Below are positions 46,204 through 54,977 of a DNA stretch of 64,000 nucleotides, piece by piece. The notes below the pieces were generated by a model. It saw only the letters and a program-made list of their open reading frames with translations. It was not told where the DNA came from and made no database searches. The stretch's first letter is position 1, and every line of letters begins with the position of its first letter. The stretch lies in NCBI RefSeq assembly GCF_024347595.1, contig NZ_AP025507.1:930001-994000 (forward strand), given 5' to 3'. Origin of the DNA: Vibrio pomeroyi (lineage in GTDB: Bacteria; Pseudomonadota; Gammaproteobacteria; Enterobacterales; Vibrionaceae). A program made the position numbers and the translations under genes.

Positions 46204-47184
46204 ATGAGTAAGAATATCCAAGATGTTTCCGAAGAAAACACTGATCTCCTCACTGAAGTAGCAGTTGCTTATTATCAGGATGGCGCGACACAAGAAGAGA
46301 TCTCCAAAAAGTACTCTATCTCTCGTGCAAAGGTTGGTCGAATGCTCAAACAAGCACGCGACGAGGGTATTGTTGAGATCACCGTGAAATACCACCCCGT
46401 ATTCAGTGCCAAGATAGAACAACGCCTGATTGAGCGCTTTGGTGTGAAACGTGCACTTGTGGCACTAGACCAACCAAACGAAGAGAAGCAGCGACTCCAA
46501 GTTGCAGGCTTAGTGTCTAACTATCTAACCAGTACACTGAAAAACGGCATGGTGGTGACAGTGGGACAAGGTCGAAACGTATCGTCTGTTGCTCACCATA
46601 CTGGTGTAATTACTCCTCGTGATTGTAAATTCGTGTGTGGTATCGGCGGTATACACCCAAGAGGCGGTATGTTTAATGCCGACCATATATGTAGACAGCT
46701 AGCCAAAAAGTACGGTGGCTCGTCTGAAACCTTGTATGCGCCCGCTTATGCAGAAAACAAAGCGCAAAAAACCGCATTCATGGAAAACAGCACCGTTAAG
46801 CAAACACTCGATCTAGCCCGAAAGGCTGACGTTGCTTTGGTCGGTATTGGTGACATGAGTGAAAACAGCTACATGGTCGACTTAGGTTGGTTTACTGCAG
46901 GCGAGGTTGTTCAATCTCGCTTATTACAAGGTGTGGTCGGTGACTTTGCGGGTTACGACTTTTTTGATGTACACGGCAAAGCAGCAAACACAGTAATGAG
47001 TGACCGAGTTATCGGCTTAGGTTTAGAAGAGTTTCGCCCAATAGCAGAAGTGATCGCCATCGCCGCCGAGAACAGTAAACCATTAGCTTTGTTGGGTGCA
47101 CTAAGAACCGGCGTAGTAGACGTGATTGCGACTAGCGTAAGCAATGCTTTAACGGTTCTTAACTTGGATGAGCAGATGAAATAG
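46204..47184 (+). CDS. SorC-family sugar-binding transcriptional regulator
   Basis: This 326-residue regulator has an N-terminal helix-turn-helix (YYQDGATQEEISKKYSISRAKVGRMLKQARDEGIV at about residues 22-57). A sugar-phosphate-binding domain covers the rest (VTVGQGRNVSSVAHH, FVCGIGG, ALVGIGD, GDFAGYDFFDVHG, ALLGALRTGVVDVIATS). It is divergent from tal-tkt, as in V. cholerae, and probably responds to a pentose or sugar phosphate to adjust that operon. Repeated GAACAWWTGTTC-like sites in the intergenic stretch are its likely operators. Confidence 0.9.
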   Translation: MSKNIQDVSEENTDLLTEVAVAYYQDGATQEEISKKYSISRAKVGRMLKQARDEGIVEITVKYHPVFSAKIEQRLIERFGVKRALVALDQPNEEKQRLQVAGLVSNYLTSTLKNGMVVTVGQGRNVSSVAHHTGVITPRDCKFVCGIGGIHPRGGMFNADHICRQLAKKYGGSSETLYAPAYAENKAQKTAFMENSTVKQTLDLARKADVALVGIGDMSENSYMVDLGWFTAGEVVQSRLLQGVVGDFAGYDFFDVHGKAANTVMSDRVIGLGLEEFRPIAEVIAIAAENSKPLALLGALRTGVVDVIATSVSNALTVLNLDEQMK

Positions 47185-47311
47185 GTGTAAATGAGCTATT
47201 TTTATTTCCCTTCCTAATTAAATAAAAATTATATTTAACTAAACTATCAATTAACCTGTGAGTAGGATGCTAATATTTTAAATAATACAAATAATTTTTA
47301 ATGTGATTTTA

Positions 47312-47340
47312 TTTGGTTATAAACATTATTTATAACCAAA
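47312..47340. repeat. AT-rich perfect inverted repeat before the M6 protease gene
   Basis: TTTGGTTATAAA and TTTATAACCAAA pair around CATTA. The core, TATAAACATTATTTAT at 47318-47333, recurs exactly at 50913-50928. It could be an operator for the protease gene at 47474 or the terminator of the upstream regulator; it lacks a T-run. Confidence 0.55.
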
Positions 47341-47473
47341 TCAATCATAAATAATATTTATAGGTTTAGTCGGAAAGTTAATTGGTTAATATAAATCACC
47401 ATTGATAAAGTCTCGTTTCATTTAATAAACGAATTATCTATTTCAAGATTATTCGCACAACGAGACTTTTATA

Positions 47474-50400
47474 ATGAGGATAAAATTAATTTGTACAGTT
47501 ATGACGGCAGTCATTGCTGCCTTTTCTGTACAAGCGACCACTTTACCTGCGCCAACTTGGCATATGATGACTTTTATTGATGGCAGTACAAAAGAGCTGC
47601 GATTAATGGGGTCACAACATATGTTTTGGTACCAAGACCATGATGGACACCTGTATATTCAGGATCCAGATAATCAATGGTATTTTGCTAAATATGTAAT
47701 GAGTGATAACGGGGTAGGAACGGTTATTTCAACGGGTGTACTGGCTTCGAGTGGCGCTGAGGTCCCCATTGAATCAAACATCAAAAATTTAAAAATCGAT
47801 CCAATACACGTCAATGAATCTTTTGACTCGCCGGCTGCAAACCACAAAAGATTTACTCCGAGACAAAGGCAACGATCATCATTATCTAGTACTTCGAATA
47901 AAAAGATCACTGAGCAGGCTCTGTTGGTTGTACAAGTCAGTTTTTCAGACGAACAGATAGAGAATGATTTTCAGTCGACGATATTTGGTGAAAATCAGCA
48001 AAGTGTTCAAGATTACTTTCTTAAAAATAGTTACGGGAATTATAAAGTTGTTCCAGCGAAAGAAAGTGAAGGGACTAAAAACGACGGTGTTATTAATGTC
48101 ACGTTGGACATAGATCACCCTAATTGTCATTCCAAATCTGAAAGTAACTGCCAAACTAAACTCAATAATGTGTTCAAAAAAGCTTATGAAGCACTAGACG
48201 TTGATTTTAATCTTTCTCAATACGACTACAACAATGACGATAGTATTGCTCCTCAAGAGCTGTCCGTCATGTTCGTCTTTGCGGGTAATGACAAGTCAAG
48301 TGGTACACAAAAAACGCCTACGATTTGGCCGCATAAGTTTGCCCACAGAACTGTCGAGATAGATGGAAAGCGCATTAGCGCATATTGCCTCTTCGCAGAT
48401 TATCAGGATGATCATCAATCGACCATGGGGGTTATTGCCCACGAGCTTGGGCATTTGATGTTAGGGCTACCGGATTTATATTCTTATAAGCATGATGGTT
48501 CAATTGGGCATTGGGGGCTAATGGGAGGCGGAAGCTGGGGAAGTAAACCCAGTGATCAATATGCCGGAGAAACGCCGGTTAACATGTTGGCATGGAGTAA
48601 AGAGGCATCCGGATTTTTAAAGCCGAAAGTACTCTCCAATACCGGTCGTATCGAAATAGACACTATAAAGGGCGAAGGAGTTATTCACCTTGATCCTTAC
48701 CTTAAACAATTTGGACCGCGTGCTTACGTTGAAAACAGACGTAAAAGCAATTATGACCAAGCGCTTCGTGGCGAAGGTTTGTTGATTACAGCTGTGAATA
48801 TCGATAATCAATTCAACAGTTCAGGTCCGATGCAAGTACAGGTATTCCAAGCCGATGGAGAGGGGTTACTAGAGAGCGGTTTTTCTTCTGGAGATACTGG
48901 TGATGTATTTCCTGGTAGAGACTCGGTTACCAACCTCTCGGATGATTCAGAACCTTCCTTAACAGCGATTACTGCTGGTAGAAAAACAGATATCACAATA
49001 ACTAATATTTCTAGCGATGATGCCAAAGCGAGTTTCTCTCTTTTGGTTCCAAACTCAAACAATAAATCGTCTTGGGTCACTTCTTTCGGAAGAACCTACC
49101 CACGTTATAACGCAAATATTAATGTTCTTGGCTTCCCTATAGATGTTGTCAAAGGAAACCAAGATATTGCAGGAATACATTTTTACGCGAAAGCAACGAG
49201 CGTCGCGATGCCGATGTTTTATCGTCTAGTCGAATACCCATACCAATCCAGATTTGGCAATGCAGTTATTGATGAGAGTGCCGCTCGATTGTTACACCGA
49301 GGTGTAGCTCAGCAAGACGGTGGACAAGTCATTTTTGATGAGAAGATCAAGCTTGGCTTGGGCTCAAAGCTGATTGTGTTAGAGATTGAAAATGGTACTC
49401 CGGAATACTCTACTCAGTTTTTGGACGCATATTTAGGAGATGGACAAAGAAAAAAGCAATTTTCAGGTACGATTTCTGATTATAAAACGCAAGGCTTGGG
49501 ACGCGGGTTCGGGCAGAACTTCCCTTTTGCACTGCTTTTTGAATTACCAACTACAGCCCAACCTATTGCTGTCGACGATAAGATTTCTACCGATGAAGAC
49601 ATTCCTTTTCTGCTTAACCTACTAGCGAATGATATCAACTTACCCAAGCCAAATAATTATTCAATTGAAATCGGGCAAAAGCCAACAAAAGGCGTGATAA
49701 AAGGTGAGACATATTACCCTTTAGCTAATCAGTTTGGTCGTGACAGCTTTACGTATCGTCTGGTAGATGGGCGAGGAGAGGAGACGGACTTTGCGCGTGT
49801 AGACGTTGATATTAAATCAGTGAATGATGCTCCCGAGTTAACGCTCGATAGATCAAATGCCAAGTCTGAGCCTGGTGAAACGGTGATATTCAAGGTCACT
49901 AATATTACAGATGTCGATTCTTCAGAGCATCAAATAACTTGGTCTCAAGTTCAAGGTCCAAGGCTGTCGCTGAGTGATTCACAATCTAAAGTACTTAAAG
50001 TAACAATCCCTAGTGATGCTGCCGAAGGGGAGCAATATAGCTTTGTCGTTCTAGTGCAAGATTCATTAGGAGGTTATGCAAAGCAATCTGTAGTGGTTGA
50101 TGTGCGAAGAACGCAAGCATCATTATTAGGCACTAAATCGCTACAAGTAAAATATGGAGATGTAATCGATCTAATCCCTAATATTAATGAGGAGGTTTAC
50201 ACATTATATATATTGGACTCTCCACGTAATGGTATTGCAAAAATTATAGATAGTAAGATTATTTATAATGCACCCGCTCAACGTAAGTTAGCTTTATATG
50301 ACACTATTAAATATAGGGTTTTATCTGCCAATGGAGGCGAATGGATAGGTTCGTTTGATATCGAGGTGTTACCGAATATTTCAAATGAATCTGCTGTAAC

Positions 50401-50491
50401 AGCAACTCAAAGCGACTCGTCAGGAGGAAGCTCCTCACTGCCTCTTATTCTTATGTTGTGCTTGCTTCTTCGGTTACGACAGCTCCGATAA
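47474..50491 (+). CDS. Secreted M6 metalloprotease with GlyGly-CTERM-like tail
   Basis: This 1005-residue zinc protease has a signal peptide (cleavage near SVQA) and a prodomain (about residues 20-145). The M6 catalytic domain has HELGHLMLGLPDLY near residue 323 and GLMGGGSWG for the met-turn. The C-terminal part has a cadherin-like segment (AVDDKISTDEDIPFLLNLLANDINL at about 697) and Ig-like domains. It ends in SSGGSSSLPLILMLCLLLRLRQLR, the Gly-rich, hydrophobic, basic layout of GlyGly-CTERM anchors processed by rhombosortase after type II secretion. It differs from the PrtV-like protein in having no PKD pair. It lies between the SorC gene and the Tad locus and ends at a terminator. Confidence 0.88.
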   Translation: MRIKLICTVMTAVIAAFSVQATTLPAPTWHMMTFIDGSTKELRLMGSQHMFWYQDHDGHLYIQDPDNQWYFAKYVMSDNGVGTVISTGVLASSGAEVPIESNIKNLKIDPIHVNESFDSPAANHKRFTPRQRQRSSLSSTSNKKITEQALLVVQVSFSDEQIENDFQSTIFGENQQSVQDYFLKNSYGNYKVVPAKESEGTKNDGVINVTLDIDHPNCHSKSESNCQTKLNNVFKKAYEALDVDFNLSQYDYNNDDSIAPQELSVMFVFAGNDKSSGTQKTPTIWPHKFAHRTVEIDGKRISAYCLFADYQDDHQSTMGVIAHELGHLMLGLPDLYSYKHDGSIGHWGLMGGGSWGSKPSDQYAGETPVNMLAWSKEASGFLKPKVLSNTGRIEIDTIKGEGVIHLDPYLKQFGPRAYVENRRKSNYDQALRGEGLLITAVNIDNQFNSSGPMQVQVFQADGEGLLESGFSSGDTGDVFPGRDSVTNLSDDSEPSLTAITAGRKTDITITNISSDDAKASFSLLVPNSNNKSSWVTSFGRTYPRYNANINVLGFPIDVVKGNQDIAGIHFYAKATSVAMPMFYRLVEYPYQSRFGNAVIDESAARLLHRGVAQQDGGQVIFDEKIKLGLGSKLIVLEIENGTPEYSTQFLDAYLGDGQRKKQFSGTISDYKTQGLGRGFGQNFPFALLFELPTTAQPIAVDDKISTDEDIPFLLNLLANDINLPKPNNYSIEIGQKPTKGVIKGETYYPLANQFGRDSFTYRLVDGRGEETDFARVDVDIKSVNDAPELTLDRSNAKSEPGETVIFKVTNITDVDSSEHQITWSQVQGPRLSLSDSQSKVLKVTIPSDAAEGEQYSFVVLVQDSLGGYAKQSVVVDVRRTQASLLGTKSLQVKYGDVIDLIPNINEEVYTLYILDSPRNGIAKIIDSKIIYNAPAQRKLALYDTIKYRVLSANGGEWIGSFDIEVLPNISNESAVTATQSDSSGGSSSLPLILMLCLLLRLRQLR

Positions 50492-50505
50492 AATAACGTG
50501 AAATG

Positions 50506-50533
50506 AAAGAGCTATATTTTTAGCTCTTTTTTA
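50506..50533 (+). terminator. Terminator after the M6 protease
   Basis: AAAGAGCTA and TAGCTCTTT pair around TATTTT and are followed by TTTA. It lies 15 bases past the stop. Confidence 0.85.
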
Positions 50534-50912
50534 TTCGCCTACAAACATGAGTCAGCGAAAAAATGGAATGATTTGTCGCATTTCTGATTCTGGACTTACA
50601 TTAATAGGTGTTTAGTTTCATTTGAGTGCAACATTGATCACAAAAATGGACAATGGTTCAATTGAGTGACTTTCGAGCTTTAGCATTATAAATGATGAAT
50701 ATTTACATAAATTTCAACGATTTTCGGTAATCAAAAGGTGGTGGGTGCATAGGTTTTAGTTATAATTGTGTTGACTGTCATTTGTCCGGGGAAGGTGTTG
50801 TGTAAGGACTTTGGTACGAGAATGGCACACAAAATATGTTGTTTGTAAAAGCACATAGGGATTTGTGAATCAGTTGTTGGTCGCGATAAATGTATTTATT
50901 TGTATAGGTGCA

Positions 50913-50947
50913 TATAAACATTATTTATGAGTATATAAATAATGTTT
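50913..50947. repeat. AT-rich inverted repeat upstream of the Tad-locus LysR gene
   Basis: AAACATTATTTAT (50916-50928) and its exact complement ATAAATAATGTTT (50935-50947) flank six bases, 92 bases before the LysR start. The same TATAAACATTATTTAT core lies before the M6 protease gene. The rest of 50534-51038 is AT-rich without other clear features. Confidence 0.6.
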
Positions 50948-51038
50948 TTTTGTATCTGTATGACACTATTGTTACTTTTACGCTGATTTTTAATAAGAAT
51001 AATTAATAAAAGAACGCAACATCGGGGTAGTTTGCACC

Positions 51039-51923
51039 ATGAAAAACGTCAACAGGTCTATCGACGTCAAATATTTAAGAACATTTTCACACGTTGCTAA
51101 GCACAAAAGTTTTACTGCGGCCGCTGAGTCTTTATTTATGACACAGCCTGCGGTATCTCAACATATTAAAAAAATAGAAAGTACAATCGGGGCAAGTATT
51201 TTCGATAGAAAAGAAGGATTTTTACTCACTAAACATGGAAAAGTATTACTCGATTATGCAGACCAAACAATGTCTATGTACGAAAAGTTGTTTGAAGATC
51301 TGGAGAAGGTAGAATTAAGAGATCAATTCAATATAGCGATTGCCGAATCATTTTGTTTCGATATGGTTGAGCGTGTAATCAATGAATTTAGAATGTTGAA
51401 CAATATAGATTTGTCCATAAACAGTTTTACGAATTCTTCTCTATTGGACTCTTCTCGTTATGATTTAATATTCACGATGGATCGGATTTCACAGGAGAAT
51501 GGAAAGTCCTATCAACTAAAGACGGTTAATTACGTTATCGCACATTCAAATTCTCTTGACCCACATGAGTGTTATCCACAGAGAGTTGTATTTTGTAGCT
51601 CTCTACCCAAGTCCTATGTCCAAGAGCTACTTAACGACTATAATATTGATTCTTCACATGTGACCAGTTGGGTAAAAACAAGCTCATGTCAGTTCCTGAA
51701 AAATGAATTGGATACAAATGGTACTATTTTAATTTTTCCTGAGTGGGCTGTATGTAATAATAATTGTAAGACAATACCGTTACGTCAAAAAGTGAACATG
51801 TATGTTTGGTGTAGTGACGAAATTTCACAAGAGTTAGAGACGCTAGGTATTAAAGATAAGATTCAGCAACTATTTCAAATTAGTGACATTTCGACGCCTG
51901 AGCTGAAACATAGTATTATGTAA
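51039..51923 (+). CDS. LysR-family regulator at the head of the Tad locus
   Basis: This 294-residue regulator has an N-terminal winged helix (VAKHKSFTAAAESLFMTQPAVSQHIKKIES at about residues 16-46) and an effector domain that is shorter and more divergent than usual. The start is ATG after a weak CGGGGTAG site. It stands directly before the pilus genes, and its stop codon abuts the stop of the opposite-strand prepilin peptidase. It probably controls flp and the following operon, and may bind the AT-rich repeats noted at 50913 and 47312. Base composition is lower in GC than the neighbouring housekeeping genes. Confidence 0.85.
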   Translation: MKNVNRSIDVKYLRTFSHVAKHKSFTAAAESLFMTQPAVSQHIKKIESTIGASIFDRKEGFLLTKHGKVLLDYADQTMSMYEKLFEDLEKVELRDQFNIAIAESFCFDMVERVINEFRMLNNIDLSINSFTNSSLLDSSRYDLIFTMDRISQENGKSYQLKTVNYVIAHSNSLDPHECYPQRVVFCSSLPKSYVQELLNDYNIDSSHVTSWVKTSSCQFLKNELDTNGTILIFPEWAVCNNNCKTIPLRQKVNMYVWCSDEISQELETLGIKDKIQQLFQISDISTPELKHSIM

Positions 51924-52382
51924 TTAGTTTGATAATATTGATACAGTGCTAAAAATGAAACAACTTAGAGCAATAGGCATCCCGTAAGGGATGCCTTTTT
52001 TATAGCTATCAACCCCCGCGACTTTTCCTATAACGTACATGATGGAAACTAAGACACCACCAAGAAACCCTATAAAAATCAATGTCATTGTAACCAGTTC
52101 TGGTTGTATGCCAATGATTAATGCAAAAAGTAACTTCACATCCCCAGCCCCAATTACTCCGAGATACCAGAGTATAAAAAATACTATGAAGCACAATGCT
52201 GCTGTGGGTAATGATGACATCAAATAACCGTTATATAACGCGACGAAAATACTAAATGCTAAAGCTATTTTATTGAGGTTGTTTGGTATTTTTCTATACT
52301 TCCCGTCAAAAAAACATACAAAAAGTAATATTGAGAAATTTACAGAAATTAAGGTGGAGTAAATTAATAAATCTATATTCAT
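51924..52382 (-). CDS. tadV: Prepilin peptidase, TadV/CpaA type (opposite strand)
   Basis: This 152-residue inner-membrane aspartic peptidase of family A24 should cut the leader of Flp and the TadE/F/G pseudopilins. Both catalytic Asp motifs are present: FDGKYRKIPN near residue 25 and GAGDVKL near residue 78, with five or six helices. It is shorter than PilD-type enzymes and lacks their methylase domain, as is normal for TadV. It is placed on the strand opposite to the rest of the locus, divergent from flp with 208 bases between, and abuts the LysR stop. A terminator for the LysR gene lies inside its coding sequence. Confidence 0.87.
   Translation of the reverse strand: MNIDLLIYSTLISVNFSILLFVCFFDGKYRKIPNNLNKIALAFSIFVALYNGYLMSSLPTAALCFIVFFILWYLGVIGAGDVKLLFALIIGIQPELVTMTLIFIGFLGGVLVSIMYVIGKVAGVDSYKKGIPYGMPIALSCFIFSTVSILSN
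51976..52001 (+). terminator. LysR terminator embedded in the tadV coding sequence
   Basis: GGCATCCC-GTAA-GGGATGCC is followed by TTTTTT on the plus strand, 53 bases past the LysR stop. On the minus strand the same bases encode GIPYGMP near the C-terminus of the peptidase. Confidence 0.85.
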
Positions 52383-52435
52383 AAATATAGAGTATAGATA
52401 ATTATTAGCTATATCAACATAAATTGGATTTCTGA

Positions 52436-52455
52436 TTCTTATATCAATATAAGAA
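52436..52455. promoter_or_regulatory. Palindrome in the flp/tadV divergent promoter region
   Basis: TTCTTATA and TATAAGAA pair around TCAA, and an imperfect second copy (CTTATATTGGTAAG) follows within four bases. It lies between the divergent tadV and flp starts and is a candidate operator for the LysR protein. Confidence 0.45.
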
Positions 52456-52590
52456 TAGCTTATATTGGTAAGATAAGTTTATGTTATGTGTGCATAATAA
52501 CTATTAATTGGATGTATATTTTAATATCGAGTAGATTTCATTTCGCAATTTCAATGAGACCCAAGGTCGATATACTTTTAGAGGATTACT

Positions 52591-52809
52591 ATGTACTACC
52601 AAACTTTAGCAAAACTGGCTGAACTAAAAATGAAGTTCGAAGATGATATTCGCGGAGTTACTGCCGTGGAATATGCAATTATTGCTGTTGTAATGTCGGC
52701 TTTAGTATTAGCGGCATTTCAAACTGATACGCTTAAAGATGCTATCACTGGTGCATTAGGTAAAGTGACAAGCAATTTGAAAGGTGCTACTGCTACTCCT
52801 ACTAAGTAA
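52591..52809 (+). CDS. flp: Flp/Tad pilus major subunit (Flp pilin)
   Basis: This 72-residue prepilin has a leader of about 21 residues ending RG, then the Flp motif VTAVEYAIIAVVM with Glu at mature position 5 and Tyr at 6. A hydrophobic helix and a small Ala/Thr-rich C-terminus follow. TadV should cut after the glycine. An AGAGGA site precedes the ATG. It is the main structural subunit of the Tad pilus, used for surface attachment and biofilm. A terminator after it should make flp mRNA more abundant than the rest. Confidence 0.93.
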   Translation: MYYQTLAKLAELKMKFEDDIRGVTAVEYAIIAVVMSALVLAAFQTDTLKDAITGALGKVTSNLKGATATPTK

Positions 52810-52843
52810 AGGTAGCTAAACGGCCACTAAAAATAATATATTA

Positions 52844-52866
52844 AGGGGCTTTTGCCCCTATTTTAG
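52844..52866 (+). terminator. Partial terminator between flp and cpaB
   Basis: AGGGGC and GCCCCT pair around TTTT and are followed by ATTTTA. It is short, so read-through into the assembly genes is expected. Confidence 0.7.
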
Positions 52867-52873
52867 GCTTAAT

Positions 52874-53650
52874 ATGAACAGAATTATCATTCTTCTTCTT
52901 GTTGCTTTATCTATTTTTTCTACATTGATTTATATCAATTCCAACTATATTTTAGATAATGAAGAACCGCAGGAAGTACAGCAAAAGGAAGAACCCAAAG
53001 TCAGTATTTTAGTTGCTCAGACAGCAATTAAACGTTCTCAACCGTTGGCTCCTAAATTTTATGACAAGAAATTTGTTCATATATCTGACTTAGATGGTTA
53101 CTACTATACGTTAGAAGATGACCTTATTGTTGAACCTGGTGCACTATTTAAAGAAGACATCTCTGAAGGTACTTACTTAACACAAGATATGATCTCTAAC
53201 CCTGGAGATAGAGATTATATGTACCTGTCACTAAATGACGGTGAATTACCTTATTTTTATGAAGTAACCGGTATTGGAGTGGTACAAACCGCAACGCTTA
53301 CCCCCGGTGACAAAGTGAGCTTCGTTTCCACAACTTCTTCAAAATCAAACCTCGTTGAGAATGGATATGGTGATATCGGTGATCTCGTTAGTCGAGTGAT
53401 TATTAGTGGAGCTCGCGTTCTGCATGTAATAAAAGGCAGTGAAGATACTGACTCTGAAGATGCCGAAGATAAAAAATACAGTTTAGTTATTGCATTAAAT
53501 ATGCGCAGTGTTTTGAAACTCGAAATGGCTCAAAAAATCGGTGATGTGAATATCATTCCATCAGAAATCGAGAATCGCTATTTATCTATTCGCAGCAGTG
53601 ACCTTTTAGAAACTCAGTTCGGTGTTAGAGAATTACGTGGTAAGGAATAA
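52874..53650 (+). CDS. cpaB: Flp pilus assembly protein CpaB/RcpC
   Basis: This 258-residue protein has an N-terminal membrane segment (residues 4-22) and an SAF-type domain (SILVAQTAIKRSQPLAPKFYD ... FKEDISEGTYLTQDMI, about 40-110). The RcpC/CpaB beta domain follows (GVVQTATLTPGDKVSFVSTTSS at about 137 onward). It lies in the periplasm and works with the secretin. It contains an acidic insert (DTDSEDAEDKK) in the second half. It follows flp by 64 bases and ends one base before the secretin start. Confidence 0.86.
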   Translation: MNRIIILLLVALSIFSTLIYINSNYILDNEEPQEVQQKEEPKVSILVAQTAIKRSQPLAPKFYDKKFVHISDLDGYYYTLEDDLIVEPGALFKEDISEGTYLTQDMISNPGDRDYMYLSLNDGELPYFYEVTGIGVVQTATLTPGDKVSFVSTTSSKSNLVENGYGDIGDLVSRVIISGARVLHVIKGSEDTDSEDAEDKKYSLVIALNMRSVLKLEMAQKIGDVNIIPSEIENRYLSIRSSDLLETQFGVRELRGKE

Positions 53651-53651
53651 C

Positions 53652-54977
53652 ATGACTTTAAAGAACAAAAATATAGCCTTGCTATTGTGCGGGATTCTTT
53701 CATGCCCATTACTCGCATCAGAGTTAATGAACTTGGATCAAGGCGCTGCGAAAACGATTAATTTGAAGCGACAGATATCAACAGTATTTGTGGCGAATCA
53801 AGAAATAGCTGACTACAAAATCATCGATGAAAATAAGGTTGTGGTTTACGGCGTTGGCCAGGGCACTACTTCAGTGATTGTTTATGATCGAGGTGGAAAC
53901 GAAATTTATAATGCTGAATTGGTGGTTAACCAAAGTTTAAGGTTGCTGAAGCAAACGCTCATTGCTCGATTCCCCGATGAAAGCGTTGTGGTTTCCAATG
54001 TCGGTGATCAAGTGGTCTTAGACGGTATAGTTGGTAGCGAAGAGATCAAACAAAAGATTAATCGACTTGTCGGGGAAATGCTGAAGAAAGATCGTCGCCG
54101 TGCAGCTTATGAATTAAAGGATGCAGACGGTGAAGCTGTAGACGAGCTAGAGTACACGGCAAAGTACAATTACGACCAGGTAATTAATAACTTAAAAGTT
54201 CTCACCACTGAACAAATTAACGTTAAGCTAACGGTTGCGGAAGTCTCAAGTTCTTTTCTTACTGAGCTAGGTGTTACCTATAGTGATAGTGGTGAGCCGG
54301 GCACCTTTGTTAATAAGCTCCTTGATTTTACGGCTCAAGACATTGTTTCTGTTATCTCTGCAAGTGGTGATGACAAAATCGGTCGCGTATTGGCAGAACC
54401 CAACCTTTCTGTTATTTCGGGTGAACAAGCCAGTTTCCTTGCTGGCGGTGAAATTCCAATTGCGGTACGAGACGAAGACGGCATTACTATTTCCTACAAA
54501 GAATACGGCGTTAAGTTAGCCATGGTAGCCAAGGTTACTGACACGGAAAACATCCGCTTAACCTTGATCCCTGAAGTCAGCTCCATTGATGAATCGAACA
54601 AAACAACGACGGGTCTAATCTCAGTCCCTTCTTTGCGAACTCGACGAGCTCAAACAACGGTTCACTTGAAAGACGGTCAAAGTTTTGTACTAGCGGGGCT
54701 TTTGACATCAGAAGAGCGTGAATCGTTAACCAAGATTCCAATTTTGGGTGATATCCCAATCTTAGGTGCCCTTTTTAGTCACACTTCCACAAACCGTTCT
54801 AAAACTGAATTGATCATAGTTGCGACCGTTAATCTGGTTGATCCCGTTGAGCAGGAACAAGTCAAGTTGCCAAGTTTTAGACGCACAAGTGACCTTGAAC
54901 GATTGCTAAGAATAGATCTCTCAGATCTCGATGAGCCGGAGCTTGAAAACACGATAAACCAAGGAGGGTTCAACTAA
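53652..54977 (+). CDS. cpaC: Tad pilus outer-membrane secretin CpaC/RcpA
   Basis: This 441-residue secretin has a signal peptide (cleavage near LLAS). An N-terminal pilus/BON-like region follows (AAKTINLKRQISTVFVANQEIADYKI, about 30-180). The secretin core (about 205-410) has LAEPNLSVISGEQASFLAGGEIP and VRLTL-type strands, then VHLKDGQSFVLAGLL and GDIPILGALFSH. It forms the outer-membrane pore through which the pilus passes. The ATG at 53652 follows AAGGAATAAC; the open frame starts earlier within cpaB, but that part is not secretin-like. The next gene starts on its stop codon (TAATG). Confidence 0.93.
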   Translation: MTLKNKNIALLLCGILSCPLLASELMNLDQGAAKTINLKRQISTVFVANQEIADYKIIDENKVVVYGVGQGTTSVIVYDRGGNEIYNAELVVNQSLRLLKQTLIARFPDESVVVSNVGDQVVLDGIVGSEEIKQKINRLVGEMLKKDRRRAAYELKDADGEAVDELEYTAKYNYDQVINNLKVLTTEQINVKLTVAEVSSSFLTELGVTYSDSGEPGTFVNKLLDFTAQDIVSVISASGDDKIGRVLAEPNLSVISGEQASFLAGGEIPIAVRDEDGITISYKEYGVKLAMVAKVTDTENIRLTLIPEVSSIDESNKTTTGLISVPSLRTRRAQTTVHLKDGQSFVLAGLLTSEERESLTKIPILGDIPILGALFSHTSTNRSKTELIIVATVNLVDPVEQEQVKLPSFRRTSDLERLLRIDLSDLDEPELENTINQGGFN

